This document shows positions 1-7,899 of a DNA stretch of 48,757 nucleotides, piece after piece. Every line of letters starts with the position of its first letter. The stretch's first letter is position 1. This DNA comes from Clostridiales bacterium (GTDB lineage Bacteria > Bacillota > Clostridia > Oscillospirales > Oscillospiraceae): the NCBI GenBank assembly GCA_022770345.1, contig JALEII010000113.1, positions 1-48,757 on the forward strand, in the 5' to 3' direction. The notes below the pieces were generated by a model. It ran no database searches. It was given only the letters and a program-made list of their open reading frames with translations, and was not told where the DNA came from. The translations under genes were made by a program, and so were the position numbers.

Positions 1-566
1 AAAATACGGCGTTGCTCATCGAGCGGCGGAATTGGTGTGAGATACGCTTTGATGGTTGCTGTGGCAAGTTCCTTCTGCTTCGTAGTACCGTCTGCCTGAT
101 CTTCTATAACGCTTTGTACGCTTGGATTGGCAAAGTAGTAGTACAAGTATTCCGGCAGAACAAACTGTTTCAGAGGGCGTATAACGGTGACATGACTATC
201 AGCAACAGCCAGCTCATACGGGTTAGCTGCGGTTTTGTAAATAGCCATTCGCCCCAGCGTACCAAGGCCAGTAGAGTTCCACATTAAGTCATTATCCTGC
301 AAGAGACGCTCAGGACCATAGGCGGACAGAGAATCTGGCTCAATGAACTGTGCCTTTTCAATCGAAAAACCGCTCCATTGATTGCACTTCTGGGCGACAA
401 CAGGGTACTTTTTGATTGGAGAATACTTCGGTGACTTTCCACGCTGGATGTACTCGCAGACATCAATGAGCCGCACCCACTCCCAGCTTTCGGGAATATC
501 AAAGGGAGTATCCAAAGGATGCACCTCATCGCCGATTTTCTCATAAGGAGTATTATCAGAACTCGG
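1..566 (-). pseudogene. hsdS: Type I restriction-modification specificity subunit (HsdS) target-recognition-domain fragment; no start codon, runs off the left window edge
   Basis: Manual minus-strand translation after an in-frame TAG (567-569): PSSDNTPYEKIGDEVHPLDTPFDIPESWEWVRLIDVCEYIQRGKSPKYSPIKKYPVVAQKCNQWSGFSIEKAQFIEPDSLSAYGPERLLQDNDLMWNSTGLGTLGRMAIYKTA...VADSHVTVIRPLKQFVLPEYLYYYFANPSVQSVIEDQADGTTKQKELATATIKAYLTPIPPLDEQRRI. IPESWEWVRL and the PIPPLDEQRRI ending are typical of HsdS TRDs. No plausible ATG near the N-terminus. Confidence 0.8.
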
Positions 567-612
567 CTATTTACCGATTACAACGGCACAGAAAGCTACA
601 ATCCTCCTAAAA

Positions 613-644
613 CGCACAAAACCCCGCCGCGGAATTGCCTGCAG
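613..644. terminator. GC-rich hairpin, possible terminator
   Basis: AACCCCGC ... GCGGGGTT inverted repeat between the hsdS fragment and tRNA-Ser. Confidence 0.4.
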
Positions 645-709
645 CGGGGTTCACTTATGTGCTGAAACGGTCGAAAAGCCTTATTTCAAGCGGTTTTTGG
701 GCATAGAAA

Positions 710-746
710 AAGTCCACCGTAATTCTATCAAAATTACGGTGGACTT
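710..746 (-). terminator. 15-bp perfect hairpin directly downstream of tRNA-Ser
   Basis: AAGTCCACCGTAATT (710-724) / AATTACGGTGGACTT (732-746), 7-nt loop, flanked by an A-tract that reads as U-rich on the minus strand. Confidence 0.7.
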
Positions 747-747
747 A

Positions 748-838
748 TGGCGGAGATGAAGAGATTCGAACTCTTGCACGCCTTGCGACGCCTACCGGAT
801 TTCGAATCCGGACCCTTCAACCACTTGGGTACATCTCC
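748..838 (-). tRNA. tRNA-Ser(CGA)
   Basis: RC GGAGATGTACCCAAGTGGTTGAAGGGTCCGGATTCGAAATCCGGTAGGCGTCGCAAGGCGTGCAAGAGTTCGAATCTCTTCATCTCCGCCA: GGAGATG/CATCTCC acceptor stem, CCGGA-TTCGAAA-TCCGG anticodon arm (CGA), long variable arm, TTCGAAT T-loop, encoded CCA. Confidence 0.95.
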
Positions 839-889
839 ATAAACTTTCTACATTATAACAGACGTACCCGAAAAAATCAAGGCGGAATT

Positions 890-1495
890 TCACGATCCCC
901 GGCTGCCCAGCCAGTTTTCCAGCTTCCCCAGGCAGTCCAGAAGGAAAAAGCGAATGGGATAGTCGCCCTCTACTGCTCCGGTGAGGGTGTCGGAAAAGCC
1001 TGCACCGGCGGCCTGAGCGTCGAATTCCGCCGCCGTGGCCGGGAGGCATAATTGCGGAAACACCACGCACCACCAGTTGTGGCCCTCCCCGGCCCCAATC
1101 TCAAAGTGCAGCGCCTCATAGGTTCCGGCGGGCAATGTAAATGTATCGTATTCCCGCTTGGGAAAGGCTTGTTTTTCCAGCTTGACCGTGACCTGCTGGC
1201 CTGTGTCGGAAAGCGCCTGCTGGGCAATGGCCTTCAAATCCTCCAGGTGTTCCCGGAGATAGACTTCCGCTTCCTCCCGGCTGGGTATTTTCTCCAAAAT
1301 CGGGGTCAGGTAAGCCGTCACCGCATCCCGGACCTGCAGTTTCAGGTTCTGGTCTTCCTGAGAATCGGAATTGGCCACGATGTGCATTCGGATCAGACCA
1401 TCGTTCAGGGTATCCCGGTCAAGCTTCACGTCTACGACCCATAAAACGCCAAGAATGGCCGCCCCGAAAAGGAACAATTTCATTAACTTTCTCAT
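890..1495 (-). CDS. spoIIR: Stage II sporulation protein R
   Basis: ORF with LIRMHIVANSDSQEDQNLKLQVRDAV and HNWWCVVFPQLC, characteristic of SpoIIR. MRKLMK start chosen by RBS position. Confidence 0.9.
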   Translation of the reverse strand: MRKLMKLFLFGAAILGVLWVVDVKLDRDTLNDGLIRMHIVANSDSQEDQNLKLQVRDAVTAYLTPILEKIPSREEAEVYLREHLEDLKAIAQQALSDTGQQVTVKLEKQAFPKREYDTFTLPAGTYEALHFEIGAGEGHNWWCVVFPQLCLPATAAEFDAQAAGAGFSDTLTGAVEGDYPIRFFLLDCLGKLENWLGSRGS

Positions 1496-1562
1496 AAAAA
1501 TCACCGTCCATTGGGAAATACTCCCATTATGGACGGTGAATGCGGCTTTTATACCGATTTTG

Positions 1563-2426
1563 TTAAAATTCCACGGGCAAGGCGATAAAATGCTTGGGAT
1601 AGCTCTCTTTCAGCATATTGCACACCACGGCGGCAAACTCGAAATCCGGCAGAATGGCGTACACGGCGGAGCCGCTGCCGGTCATCAGCTGGCCCAGGGA
1701 ACCGTAGCTGTTGCAGATGGACTTGATATAGTTCAGCTCCAGATGGTCCGCCGTGACAACCGGGTCAAACACGTTGTCCAGGTGATTGGCTACCCGGCCG
1801 ATGTCCCCGGACAGCAGCGCTGCCTCCATGGCGTTCTGGTCCGGACGGCGGGCAATGGCTGTCTCGTCCAGCTTCCGATAAAGTTCCGGGGTGGATACGG
1901 AAAAGTCCGGCTTCACCACTACGAACACGCACTCCGGCATGGCGGGCAGCTTGCGGATGCGCTCTCCTCTGCCCTCCACCATGGCCGTGCCGCCGATGAC
2001 GCAGAAGGGCACGTCGCTGCCCACCTGGGCACCCAGTTCTGCCAGCGCCATAATGGACAAGGGCACACCGAAGTGTCGGTTCAGCGCCCGCAGGACCGCC
2101 GCAGCGTCGGCGCTGCCGCCGCCAAGGCCCGCTTCCACGGGAATGCGCTTGGTGATATGGATGTTCAGTCCCTTTGGGTCTTTTTTCAGGGTGTCGCAGT
2201 AAATTCTGGCTGCCTTCCAAGCAAGATTCGTTTCGTCACAGGGAATGCCCTCAACGTCACATTCCAGTTTCCAGGACTCCCCGGTGCCCACTTCCAGACG
2301 AATGTCGTCCCGAAGGGAGATCGTCTGCATGATGCTTTTCAGATCGTGGTAGCCGTCCGGGCGCTTGCCCAGCACGTCCAGGGTCAGGTTTATCTTGGCA
2401 AATGCCGGTTCCAATAAGGTGGTCAT
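1563..2426 (-). CDS. ispE: 4-diphosphocytidyl-2-C-methyl-D-erythritol kinase
   Basis: AFAKINLTLDVLGKRPDGYHDLKSIMQTISL, KRIPVEAGLGGGSADAAAVLRALN, LMTGSGSAVYAI (GHMP kinase/IspE motifs). MTTLLEPAF start preceded by GGAAAGGA. Confidence 0.95.
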   Translation of the reverse strand: MTTLLEPAFAKINLTLDVLGKRPDGYHDLKSIMQTISLRDDIRLEVGTGESWKLECDVEGIPCDETNLAWKAARIYCDTLKKDPKGLNIHITKRIPVEAGLGGGSADAAAVLRALNRHFGVPLSIMALAELGAQVGSDVPFCVIGGTAMVEGRGERIRKLPAMPECVFVVVKPDFSVSTPELYRKLDETAIARRPDQNAMEAALLSGDIGRVANHLDNVFDPVVTADHLELNYIKSICNSYGSLGQLMTGSGSAVYAILPDFEFAAVVCNMLKESYPKHFIALPVEF

Positions 2427-2513
2427 AAAAGTGTCCTTTCCGTTGCGGTACGAATATTTCAAAAAACAGGGGGAAAACTATGGCCAGTACGGATCAAAAA
2501 AGGAGGAAAGACC

Positions 2514-2717
2514 ATGGATACGATTGCATTGATCCTTGCCATCATTGGCTCCGTGAACTGGGGCCTTGTGGGGATATTCCGTTTCGACCTGGTGGCGTGG
2601 ATCTTCGGCGGGCAGGCCGCCGTGATCAGTCGGATCATCTATACCCTGGTGGGACTGGCCGGACTTTGGTGTATTACGCTGCTGTTTCGCCGGAATCGGG
2701 CCATCGACGAGCCGTAA
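2514..2717 (+). CDS. DUF378 family small membrane protein (YuzA-like)
   Basis: MDTIALILAIIGSVNWGLVGIFRFDLVAWIFGG...LVGLAGLWCI matches the DUF378 pattern; RBS AAGGAGG. Confidence 0.85.
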   Translation: MDTIALILAIIGSVNWGLVGIFRFDLVAWIFGGQAAVISRIIYTLVGLAGLWCITLLFRRNRAIDEP

Positions 2718-2731
2718 GGATGCCGTAAAGA

Positions 2732-2760
2732 TTCGGCGGCAGGTTCCATCTGCCGCCGAA
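2732..2760. terminator. Bidirectional terminator hairpin between convergent genes
   Basis: TTCGGCGGCAG-gttccat-CTGCCGCCGAA. Confidence 0.75.
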
Positions 2761-2767
2761 ACGAATT

Positions 2768-3916
2768 TTAGAAAGAGCAGCGGACCCAGCATTCTACGCT
2801 CTTGCCATTGTAGGTGGCAATGATCTTGGCGGCACCGGAGCCGACGGCGGTTACAAGGCCGTCCTTGACTGTACATACGTCCGTATCGTCGGAGGCCCAG
2901 GTCACGAGTTTTGCGGCGTCCTCGTCGTCCATGAGCATCCACTCCTCTCCGGCGTAGGTGAGGGTGAAGTCATCCCGGTTCAGGGTCAGATCGATGGGCG
3001 GCAGGGTGGTGGGAGCGGTGGTCACCTCCGTAGTAGCGGAGGGAGCGGTGCTTGGCTTGGTGGATGGAGCGGTGGAAGCGTTGGCAAAGGAGCAACGTAC
3101 GGTGCAGCTCTTGCTGACATTGCCGCAGGTGACGGTAATCGTAGCAGTCCCTGCGGAGACTGCCGTTACTTGTCCATCGAGGGTCACGGTGGCTACGTCC
3201 GGGTTGGAAGAGACAAAGGTTACGGTATCTGTGGTGTCCGCCGGGGTGGGTACGGCGCTGATCTTCCAGGTAGCACCCAGCCGGTCCAGAGTCACGGTAC
3301 TGTCTACCAGAACAAGGTCGGTGCAGGGCAGTACCTTCATGGAGGGCTCCGTGGCGGTCTCGGTGGGGGTACCCAGGCCGATATTGGCCAGGACCTCAGG
3401 GGCAAACTGCCGCAGGCCCAGATAAGCGCCAAGGCCCACGACGATAATGGCCAAGACCGCGATGGCGGCTACCAGGCCGCCGTTGCCTTTTCGGGATTCG
3501 GAGGAGCGGACTGCCTGGGCGGCTTTCTTCTGGGGAGCAGGAGCAGCCTCCTTTTCGGGAGCCGGGTTCACGGTTGCGGTGGGCTTCGGGCTGACGGTCT
3601 CGGAAACGGGTTCCTGAATGACCGGCTTCCGCTCGGCCTTTTGCCCCGTAGGCGCAGGGCGGGGCTTAGCGGCCTTCCGGACGGGAATTTCCTCCCGGCG
3701 ACCCGGGTTGTTTTTCATGGCGTTGCGCTTGCGGACGTTCTTCTTGGAGAACCGGCCGCCCTTCACATAGGTGTAGGTGGGTGTTTCTGGAGCGGAATCG
3801 CCGCTGTCGTCCACAAGAATGCGGGCATCCACAGATCTGGCGCTGCCGCAGATTGGACAGGCCGATGCGGTTTCGGGATAAGAGGTACCGCAGACCTCAC
3901 AAACGATCTTTCGCAT
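2768..3916 (-). CDS. Zinc-ribbon, single-TM, Big2 (bacterial Ig-like) domain protein
   Basis: N-terminal CEVCGTSYPETASACPICGS zinc ribbon; TM segment GGLVAAIAVLAIIVVGLGAYLGL; two Big2-like repeats (SSNPDVATVTLDGQVTAVSAGTATITVTCG; ASDDTDVCTVKDGLVTAVGSGAAKIIATYNG). Start MRKIVCEVCG with upstream GGAGG. Confidence 0.8.
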   Translation of the reverse strand: MRKIVCEVCGTSYPETASACPICGSARSVDARILVDDSGDSAPETPTYTYVKGGRFSKKNVRKRNAMKNNPGRREEIPVRKAAKPRPAPTGQKAERKPVIQEPVSETVSPKPTATVNPAPEKEAAPAPQKKAAQAVRSSESRKGNGGLVAAIAVLAIIVVGLGAYLGLRQFAPEVLANIGLGTPTETATEPSMKVLPCTDLVLVDSTVTLDRLGATWKISAVPTPADTTDTVTFVSSNPDVATVTLDGQVTAVSAGTATITVTCGNVSKSCTVRCSFANASTAPSTKPSTAPSATTEVTTAPTTLPPIDLTLNRDDFTLTYAGEEWMLMDDEDAAKLVTWASDDTDVCTVKDGLVTAVGSGAAKIIATYNGKSVECWVRCSF

Positions 3917-3971
3917 ATCTTTTTTGAACCTCCATGGTGGAATGACACCCGCAGACCGGGTGTGTGGCATT

Positions 3972-4000
3972 ATTATAGCAGTTCTTTTCCCAGAAAACAA
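3972..4000 (-). promoter_or_regulatory. Sigma-A-like promoter for the zinc-ribbon/Big2 gene
   Basis: Minus strand TTGTTT - 17 nt - TATAAT. Confidence 0.6.
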
Positions 4001-4010
4001 CTAAAAACTG

Positions 4011-4039
4011 TTGCATTTTTTCGGATTTTATTTTATGAT
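4011..4039 (+). promoter_or_regulatory. Sigma-A-like promoter for the kinase/Fn3 gene
   Basis: TTGCAT - 17 nt - TATGAT. Confidence 0.6.
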
Positions 4040-4070
4040 AAGAGGCAGTGAAGAAAAGGAGGCGATAGAC

Positions 4071-6953
4071 TTGTCAGAACCCAAGCTGATTTCCCCATTG
4101 CTGGACGGGTATGTCATGGGTGACCCCATGAGCGAGCACGACGGTGTACGCTGTTGCCCGGCCATGAAAAAGGACTCTGATGAGAAATACATCGTCAAGA
4201 TCCTCTCCATTCCTGCCAACCAAACCAAGGTGGAAGCATTGCTTCTGACCGGGGCCTTCCCCAACAGTGCTGCGGCGCTGGATTATTTCCGGGGACTGGG
4301 ACAGGACATCGTAAACGAGACAGAGGAACTTGAAAAACTATCCAAATTGGAGGGCTTCCTGCCCTTTGACGGGGTGCAGATGCTCCCCATGGACGGCGAG
4401 GTAGGCTACGACGTGTACCTGCTCAGCCCCTACCGCCGGAGCCTGGAGCGATACTTCCGCAAAGAAGTCATCACCCACTTGGCAGCGGTGAATCTGGGAC
4501 TGGACTTGTGTGCGGCGGCGGCGATTGCCCGACACGAGGGCTTCGTGTGCATCGACCTGAAACCGGAGAATGTGTTTATCTCCGAGAAGCAGGAGTACCG
4601 CATCGGCGATCTGGGCCTTGCCCGGATGGAGGATCTTTCCATGCTGTCCCTGCCGGAGAAGTACCTGAGCGCCTACACTGCCCCGGAGGTCCGGGACCCT
4701 ATGGCTACGCTGAACCCTTCCGTGGACGTGTACGCCATCGGTAAAATTCTGGCCCAGGCCTTTAACGGAGGCACTCTGCCGGAGGAGACCGACGGCGCCC
4801 CCGTGGCCCCCGCCTATGCGGATTACGAAATGGCGGAGATCATCCAGAAAGCCTGCGCTGCCGAACCGAAGGACCGGTGGGAGAATCCCGCCAAGATGGG
4901 ACAGGCCATCGTCAGCTATATGCAGCGCAACGGGGCCAACGACGTCCCCATCGTCCCCCAGTCGGTCCGGGAACCGGAACCGGAGGAGAAAACGGCCTTT
5001 CCGGATCAGGAGCCGGATACGGAGCCGACGGAGGATACTCAGGAGTGTCCGGAGGAGCCGGTGGACAATGAGGAAGAAATTTCCGACGAGGAGCCGGATG
5101 AAGAGGACGACCAGCTGAGCTTCCTGAGCCAGTTGGTGGGCGACGAGACCGCTCCCGGCACAGAGACCGTGGAGGAAGTGGACTATGCTTCTCTGTCCGG
5201 AGAGACCAGTGAAATCCTTTCCGTGGCGGACGATCTCATCGCCGCACAGGTGCCGGAGCCTGTGGTGGCTCCCGGACCGGTGGACGTGCCCATACCGGAA
5301 CCCATCACCCCGGAACAGCCGGAGGAGCCGGGGAAATCCGAAGAAAATTCCGATGAGGCCCCTGCGGAGGATGCCGTGGAAGCGGAGGAAGTTTTTGAGG
5401 CCCCTATGCCCAAGAAGGAACGAAAGCCCTTCCCGGTGAAAAAGGTCGTCGGTGCTATCTGCGGTGTGGCTGTGGCGGCAGCGGTGTTCGTGGGCGGGTA
5501 TTCTTTCTATCACCACTATTACCTGGTGAACGTCAACAGCCTGTCCCTCTCCGGCAGCAAGGGCAATCTGACCATTCAGGTGGAAAGCCCCGCAGACGAG
5601 AAGCTGCTGAGCGTTACCTGCAAGGACACCCACGGCAATGTGCTGACCTCCCCCGTGGTCAACGGACGGGCCAGCTTCACCGGTCTGCCCGCCAATACAC
5701 AGTTTGACATCAGCCTCAGCGTGGAGGGCTTCCATAAGCTCACCGGCAGTACCTCCCGCAGCTACAATACCCCAGCCCAGACAAATATCGTCCAGTTCAA
5801 CGCCGTGGCGGGTACCGAGGACGGCGCAGCCATCCTCAGCTTCACCGTGGACGGGAAAGAGCCGAACACCTGGACCATTGCATACAGCGCCGAGGGCGAG
5901 GAGGAAAAGACGGTTTCCTTCTCCGGTCACATGATCACCATCCGGGAGCTGACGGTAGGCAAGACCTACACCTTCCGCATCGTGGAAACGGACGATCTGT
6001 ACCTGACCGGAACGGACAGCGTGGAATTTACCGCCGCGAAGATGGTCTATGCCGAGAATCTGGCTGTTACAGGCTATCAGACAGACAGCTTCACCATCAG
6101 CTGGAAGGCCCCGGAGGAAGCCCAGGTGAATAGCTGGACCGTCCGGTGCTACAACGATGCGGGCTTTGAGCAGACCCAGACCGTTACCGAGCCCACTGCG
6201 ACCATCACCGGGGTGGATTACTCCCAGCAGCACACCGTGGAGGTGACGGCCGAGGGAATGTCCATCGGTTCCCACCTGTATGTGTCTGCCAATCCCGTGA
6301 CCATCACGGATATTTCCGCCGATACCTCCGATCCCAGCACTATGGTGCTGAGCTGGAGCTTTGAGGGTCTGGAGCCGGAAGGCGGCTGGCTGGTCATGTA
6401 CGGTGTGGACGACTGCGAGCAGCAGATTGTCACCACCAAGGGAACCTCCGTCGTGGTGGAGAATCCGGTGCCCAATGCTACCTACCATGTGACGGTCCAG
6501 ACATCCGAGGGGGTCAGCGTCATTGGCGGTGCGGCGGATATCCAGACTCCGGAGGCCCAGCCTTACAGTGCCTATTATGTGGCGGATACGACCGGTTATC
6601 GCATTTCCACCTTCCGTACGCCCGGCGTGGGCGCGTGGAGCTACTGGAATATTTCCGATTCCGACTTCACCGATACTTTCGCTGCCGGACAGACCGCCGG
6701 CTTCTCCATGCGCTTCCTGGGCGGATACAGCTATGACGGAAACTATGTGACCACCATGCTGGTCATCCGGGATTCCAACGGCCGGGTGGTCAAGAGCAGC
6801 GTGGAACCGCTCCCCTTCAACGAGGTGTGCGTGGACGGCCGGTACAATGCCGACATTCCCTCCATGCCAACCGTGCCCGGAACCTATACGCTGGAAGTGT
6901 ACATCGACGGCGGATACCTGACATCCACCGAGTTTACTGTGACCGCACAGTAA
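4071..6953 (+). CDS. Protein kinase-like domain, single TM, Fn3-like repeat protein
   Basis: Kinase signatures YIVKIL, CIDLKPENVF, IGDLGLAR, TAPEV, SVDVYAIGKIL; acidic/proline linker; TM VVGAICGVAVAAAVFVGGYSFY; about four Fn3-like repeats. TTG start at 4071 inferred from AAAGGAGG upstream; the ORF-track start at 4011 overlaps the promoter. Confidence 0.8.
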   Translation: MSEPKLISPLLDGYVMGDPMSEHDGVRCCPAMKKDSDEKYIVKILSIPANQTKVEALLLTGAFPNSAAALDYFRGLGQDIVNETEELEKLSKLEGFLPFDGVQMLPMDGEVGYDVYLLSPYRRSLERYFRKEVITHLAAVNLGLDLCAAAAIARHEGFVCIDLKPENVFISEKQEYRIGDLGLARMEDLSMLSLPEKYLSAYTAPEVRDPMATLNPSVDVYAIGKILAQAFNGGTLPEETDGAPVAPAYADYEMAEIIQKACAAEPKDRWENPAKMGQAIVSYMQRNGANDVPIVPQSVREPEPEEKTAFPDQEPDTEPTEDTQECPEEPVDNEEEISDEEPDEEDDQLSFLSQLVGDETAPGTETVEEVDYASLSGETSEILSVADDLIAAQVPEPVVAPGPVDVPIPEPITPEQPEEPGKSEENSDEAPAEDAVEAEEVFEAPMPKKERKPFPVKKVVGAICGVAVAAAVFVGGYSFYHHYYLVNVNSLSLSGSKGNLTIQVESPADEKLLSVTCKDTHGNVLTSPVVNGRASFTGLPANTQFDISLSVEGFHKLTGSTSRSYNTPAQTNIVQFNAVAGTEDGAAILSFTVDGKEPNTWTIAYSAEGEEEKTVSFSGHMITIRELTVGKTYTFRIVETDDLYLTGTDSVEFTAAKMVYAENLAVTGYQTDSFTISWKAPEEAQVNSWTVRCYNDAGFEQTQTVTEPTATITGVDYSQQHTVEVTAEGMSIGSHLYVSANPVTITDISADTSDPSTMVLSWSFEGLEPEGGWLVMYGVDDCEQQIVTTKGTSVVVENPVPNATYHVTVQTSEGVSVIGGAADIQTPEAQPYSAYYVADTTGYRISTFRTPGVGAWSYWNISDSDFTDTFAAGQTAGFSMRFLGGYSYDGNYVTTMLVIRDSNGRVVKSSVEPLPFNEVCVDGRYNADIPSMPTVPGTYTLEVYIDGGYLTSTEFTVTAQ

Positions 6954-6967
6954 ACCGACATAAAATT

Positions 6968-7001
6968 ATACCAGGCGGTATTCAAACCGTCTGGTATTTT
7001 T
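6968..7001 (+). terminator. Rho-independent terminator
   Basis: ATACCAGGCGGT-attcaa-ACCGTCTGGTAT followed by TTTTAT. Confidence 0.85.
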
Positions 7002-7091
7002 ATGCATTCCTACGAAATTCCAAAAAGCACTGGGCAAGCAGGAGTTCATGTGATATAATTGTCCCAATTTTTCCGAAAGGGATGGATTGCC

Positions 7092-7661
7092 ATGAAGGGT
7101 GAAAGCCACCGTCAATTGGGGCGTTTTCTCATGAACGCCTATCTCCCCGGACTGGCCAAGCGCCACGCACGGGCCTTTTTGCTGGGCTGCATCGAGCCGG
7201 ACCGGAATCCCACCACCTATCTGAAGGGGTCCGTTCGTTCCCAATGGCTTCGGGGCCACAACTGGAATAACGTCAGCCGTTATATGGGCCGGATCTGCGC
7301 TCGGCTGGAGCGGAAGGAAAGGCTCTCCATGCTGGATTATTATGCCATGGGCAAGCTGATGCACTATACTGCCGATGCTTTTACCTATGCCCACAATAAG
7401 TATTTCCCCACGAACCTGAAAGAGCATCGCCGCTACGAAATCGACTTGCAAGCCTGCTTCCTGGCCTACCTGCACACCCACGACCGGCAGGAGGTTCTCT
7501 GGCGGGGCAGCGTCATGGGAGCTATCCGCTATTTCCATGCGGACTATGTGTGCCGCCCGGCGGGACCGGAAAATGACGCCCTGTTTGCCACGCAGGCCTG
7601 CTGCACGGCCATGTCTCTGCTGACGGAGCCGGGAAAGCACGCCCTTCCGGCAGCAATTTAA
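7092..7661 (+). CDS. Zinc-dependent phospholipase C-like protein (PF00882-like)
   Basis: MKGESHRQLGRFLMNAYLPGLAKRHARAFLLGCIEPDRNPTTYLKG...MGKLMHYTADAFTYAHN; His/Asp pattern typical of the family. Confidence 0.65.
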   Translation: MKGESHRQLGRFLMNAYLPGLAKRHARAFLLGCIEPDRNPTTYLKGSVRSQWLRGHNWNNVSRYMGRICARLERKERLSMLDYYAMGKLMHYTADAFTYAHNKYFPTNLKEHRRYEIDLQACFLAYLHTHDRQEVLWRGSVMGAIRYFHADYVCRPAGPENDALFATQACCTAMSLLTEPGKHALPAAI

Positions 7662-7671
7662 AATTTTCCTC

Positions 7672-7700
7672 TTGCATTTTTTCCTGCATGGTGCTATACT
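7672..7700 (+). promoter_or_regulatory. Promoter of the aromatic amino acid operon
   Basis: TTGCAT (7672-7677) - 17 nt - TATACT (7695-7700). Confidence 0.7.
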
Positions 7701-7733
7701 GAAACCAACCGAAATATCTGGAGGCTTTTCCCT

Positions 7734-7793
7734 ATGTTTTCCAACCTGTTTGCGGCATACTTTACCTACTATTACTTTTACGACCAAAAGTAA
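7734..7793 (+). CDS. Phe/Tyr-rich leader peptide MFSNLFAAYFTYYYFYDQK (19 aa)
   Basis: ATG TTT TCC AAC CTG TTT GCG GCA TAC TTT ACC TAC TAT TAC TTT TAC GAC CAA AAG TAA with upstream CTGGAGG; 4 Phe and 5 Tyr of 19 residues; directly upstream of a terminator and aroF. Confidence 0.88.
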   Translation: MFSNLFAAYFTYYYFYDQK

Positions 7794-7796
7794 TAG
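7769..7796 (+). promoter_or_regulatory. Hairpin over the Tyr/Phe codons of the leader peptide
   Basis: Perfect 11-bp stem CTATTACTTTT-acgacc-AAAAGTAATAG. Confidence 0.8.
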
Positions 7797-7855
7797 CGAT
7801 TTGTGCTGCACGGAAAATTTTGGAGGGGTTTCCCCATCACGCCGCACGGGATCGC
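7796..7855 (+). promoter_or_regulatory. Predicted antiterminator helix
   Basis: GCGAT-TT-GTGC (7796-7806) pairs with GCAC-GGG-ATCGC (7844-7855), overlapping the 5' arm of the terminator. Confidence 0.65.
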
Positions 7856-7875
7856 ACCGGGCGGCGTTATTTTTT
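7839..7875 (+). terminator. Leader (attenuator) terminator upstream of aroF
   Basis: ACGCCGC-A-CGG-gatcgca-CCG-G-GCGGCGT followed by TATTTTTT. Confidence 0.88.
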
Positions 7876-7899
7876 ATCTATTTTTGGGAGATGGCGCAA

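Noticed and set aside
12-544. Track ORFs 12..287 (+) and 284..544 (-)
   Set aside because: Both are out of frame with the hsdS fragment, which is missed by the track only because it lacks a start and runs off the edge.
600-747. Second copy of the tRNA-Ser 3' end as an attachment-site repeat
   Set aside because: No duplicate of TGGCGGAGATGAAGAGATTCGAACT seen between the tRNA and the left edge; a distal copy may lie outside the window.
4338-6488. 716-aa minus-strand ORF opposite the kinase/Fn3 gene
   Set aside because: Antisense shadow ORF in GC-rich DNA; no recognizable domain, while the plus strand has kinase and Fn3 motifs, RBS, promoter and terminator.
7672-7899. N-terminal extension of the aroF ORF (MHFFLHGAILKPTEISGG...)
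   Set aside because: The extension lies over promoter, leader peptide and terminator in a different frame from the leader; a good RBS precedes the start at 7900.
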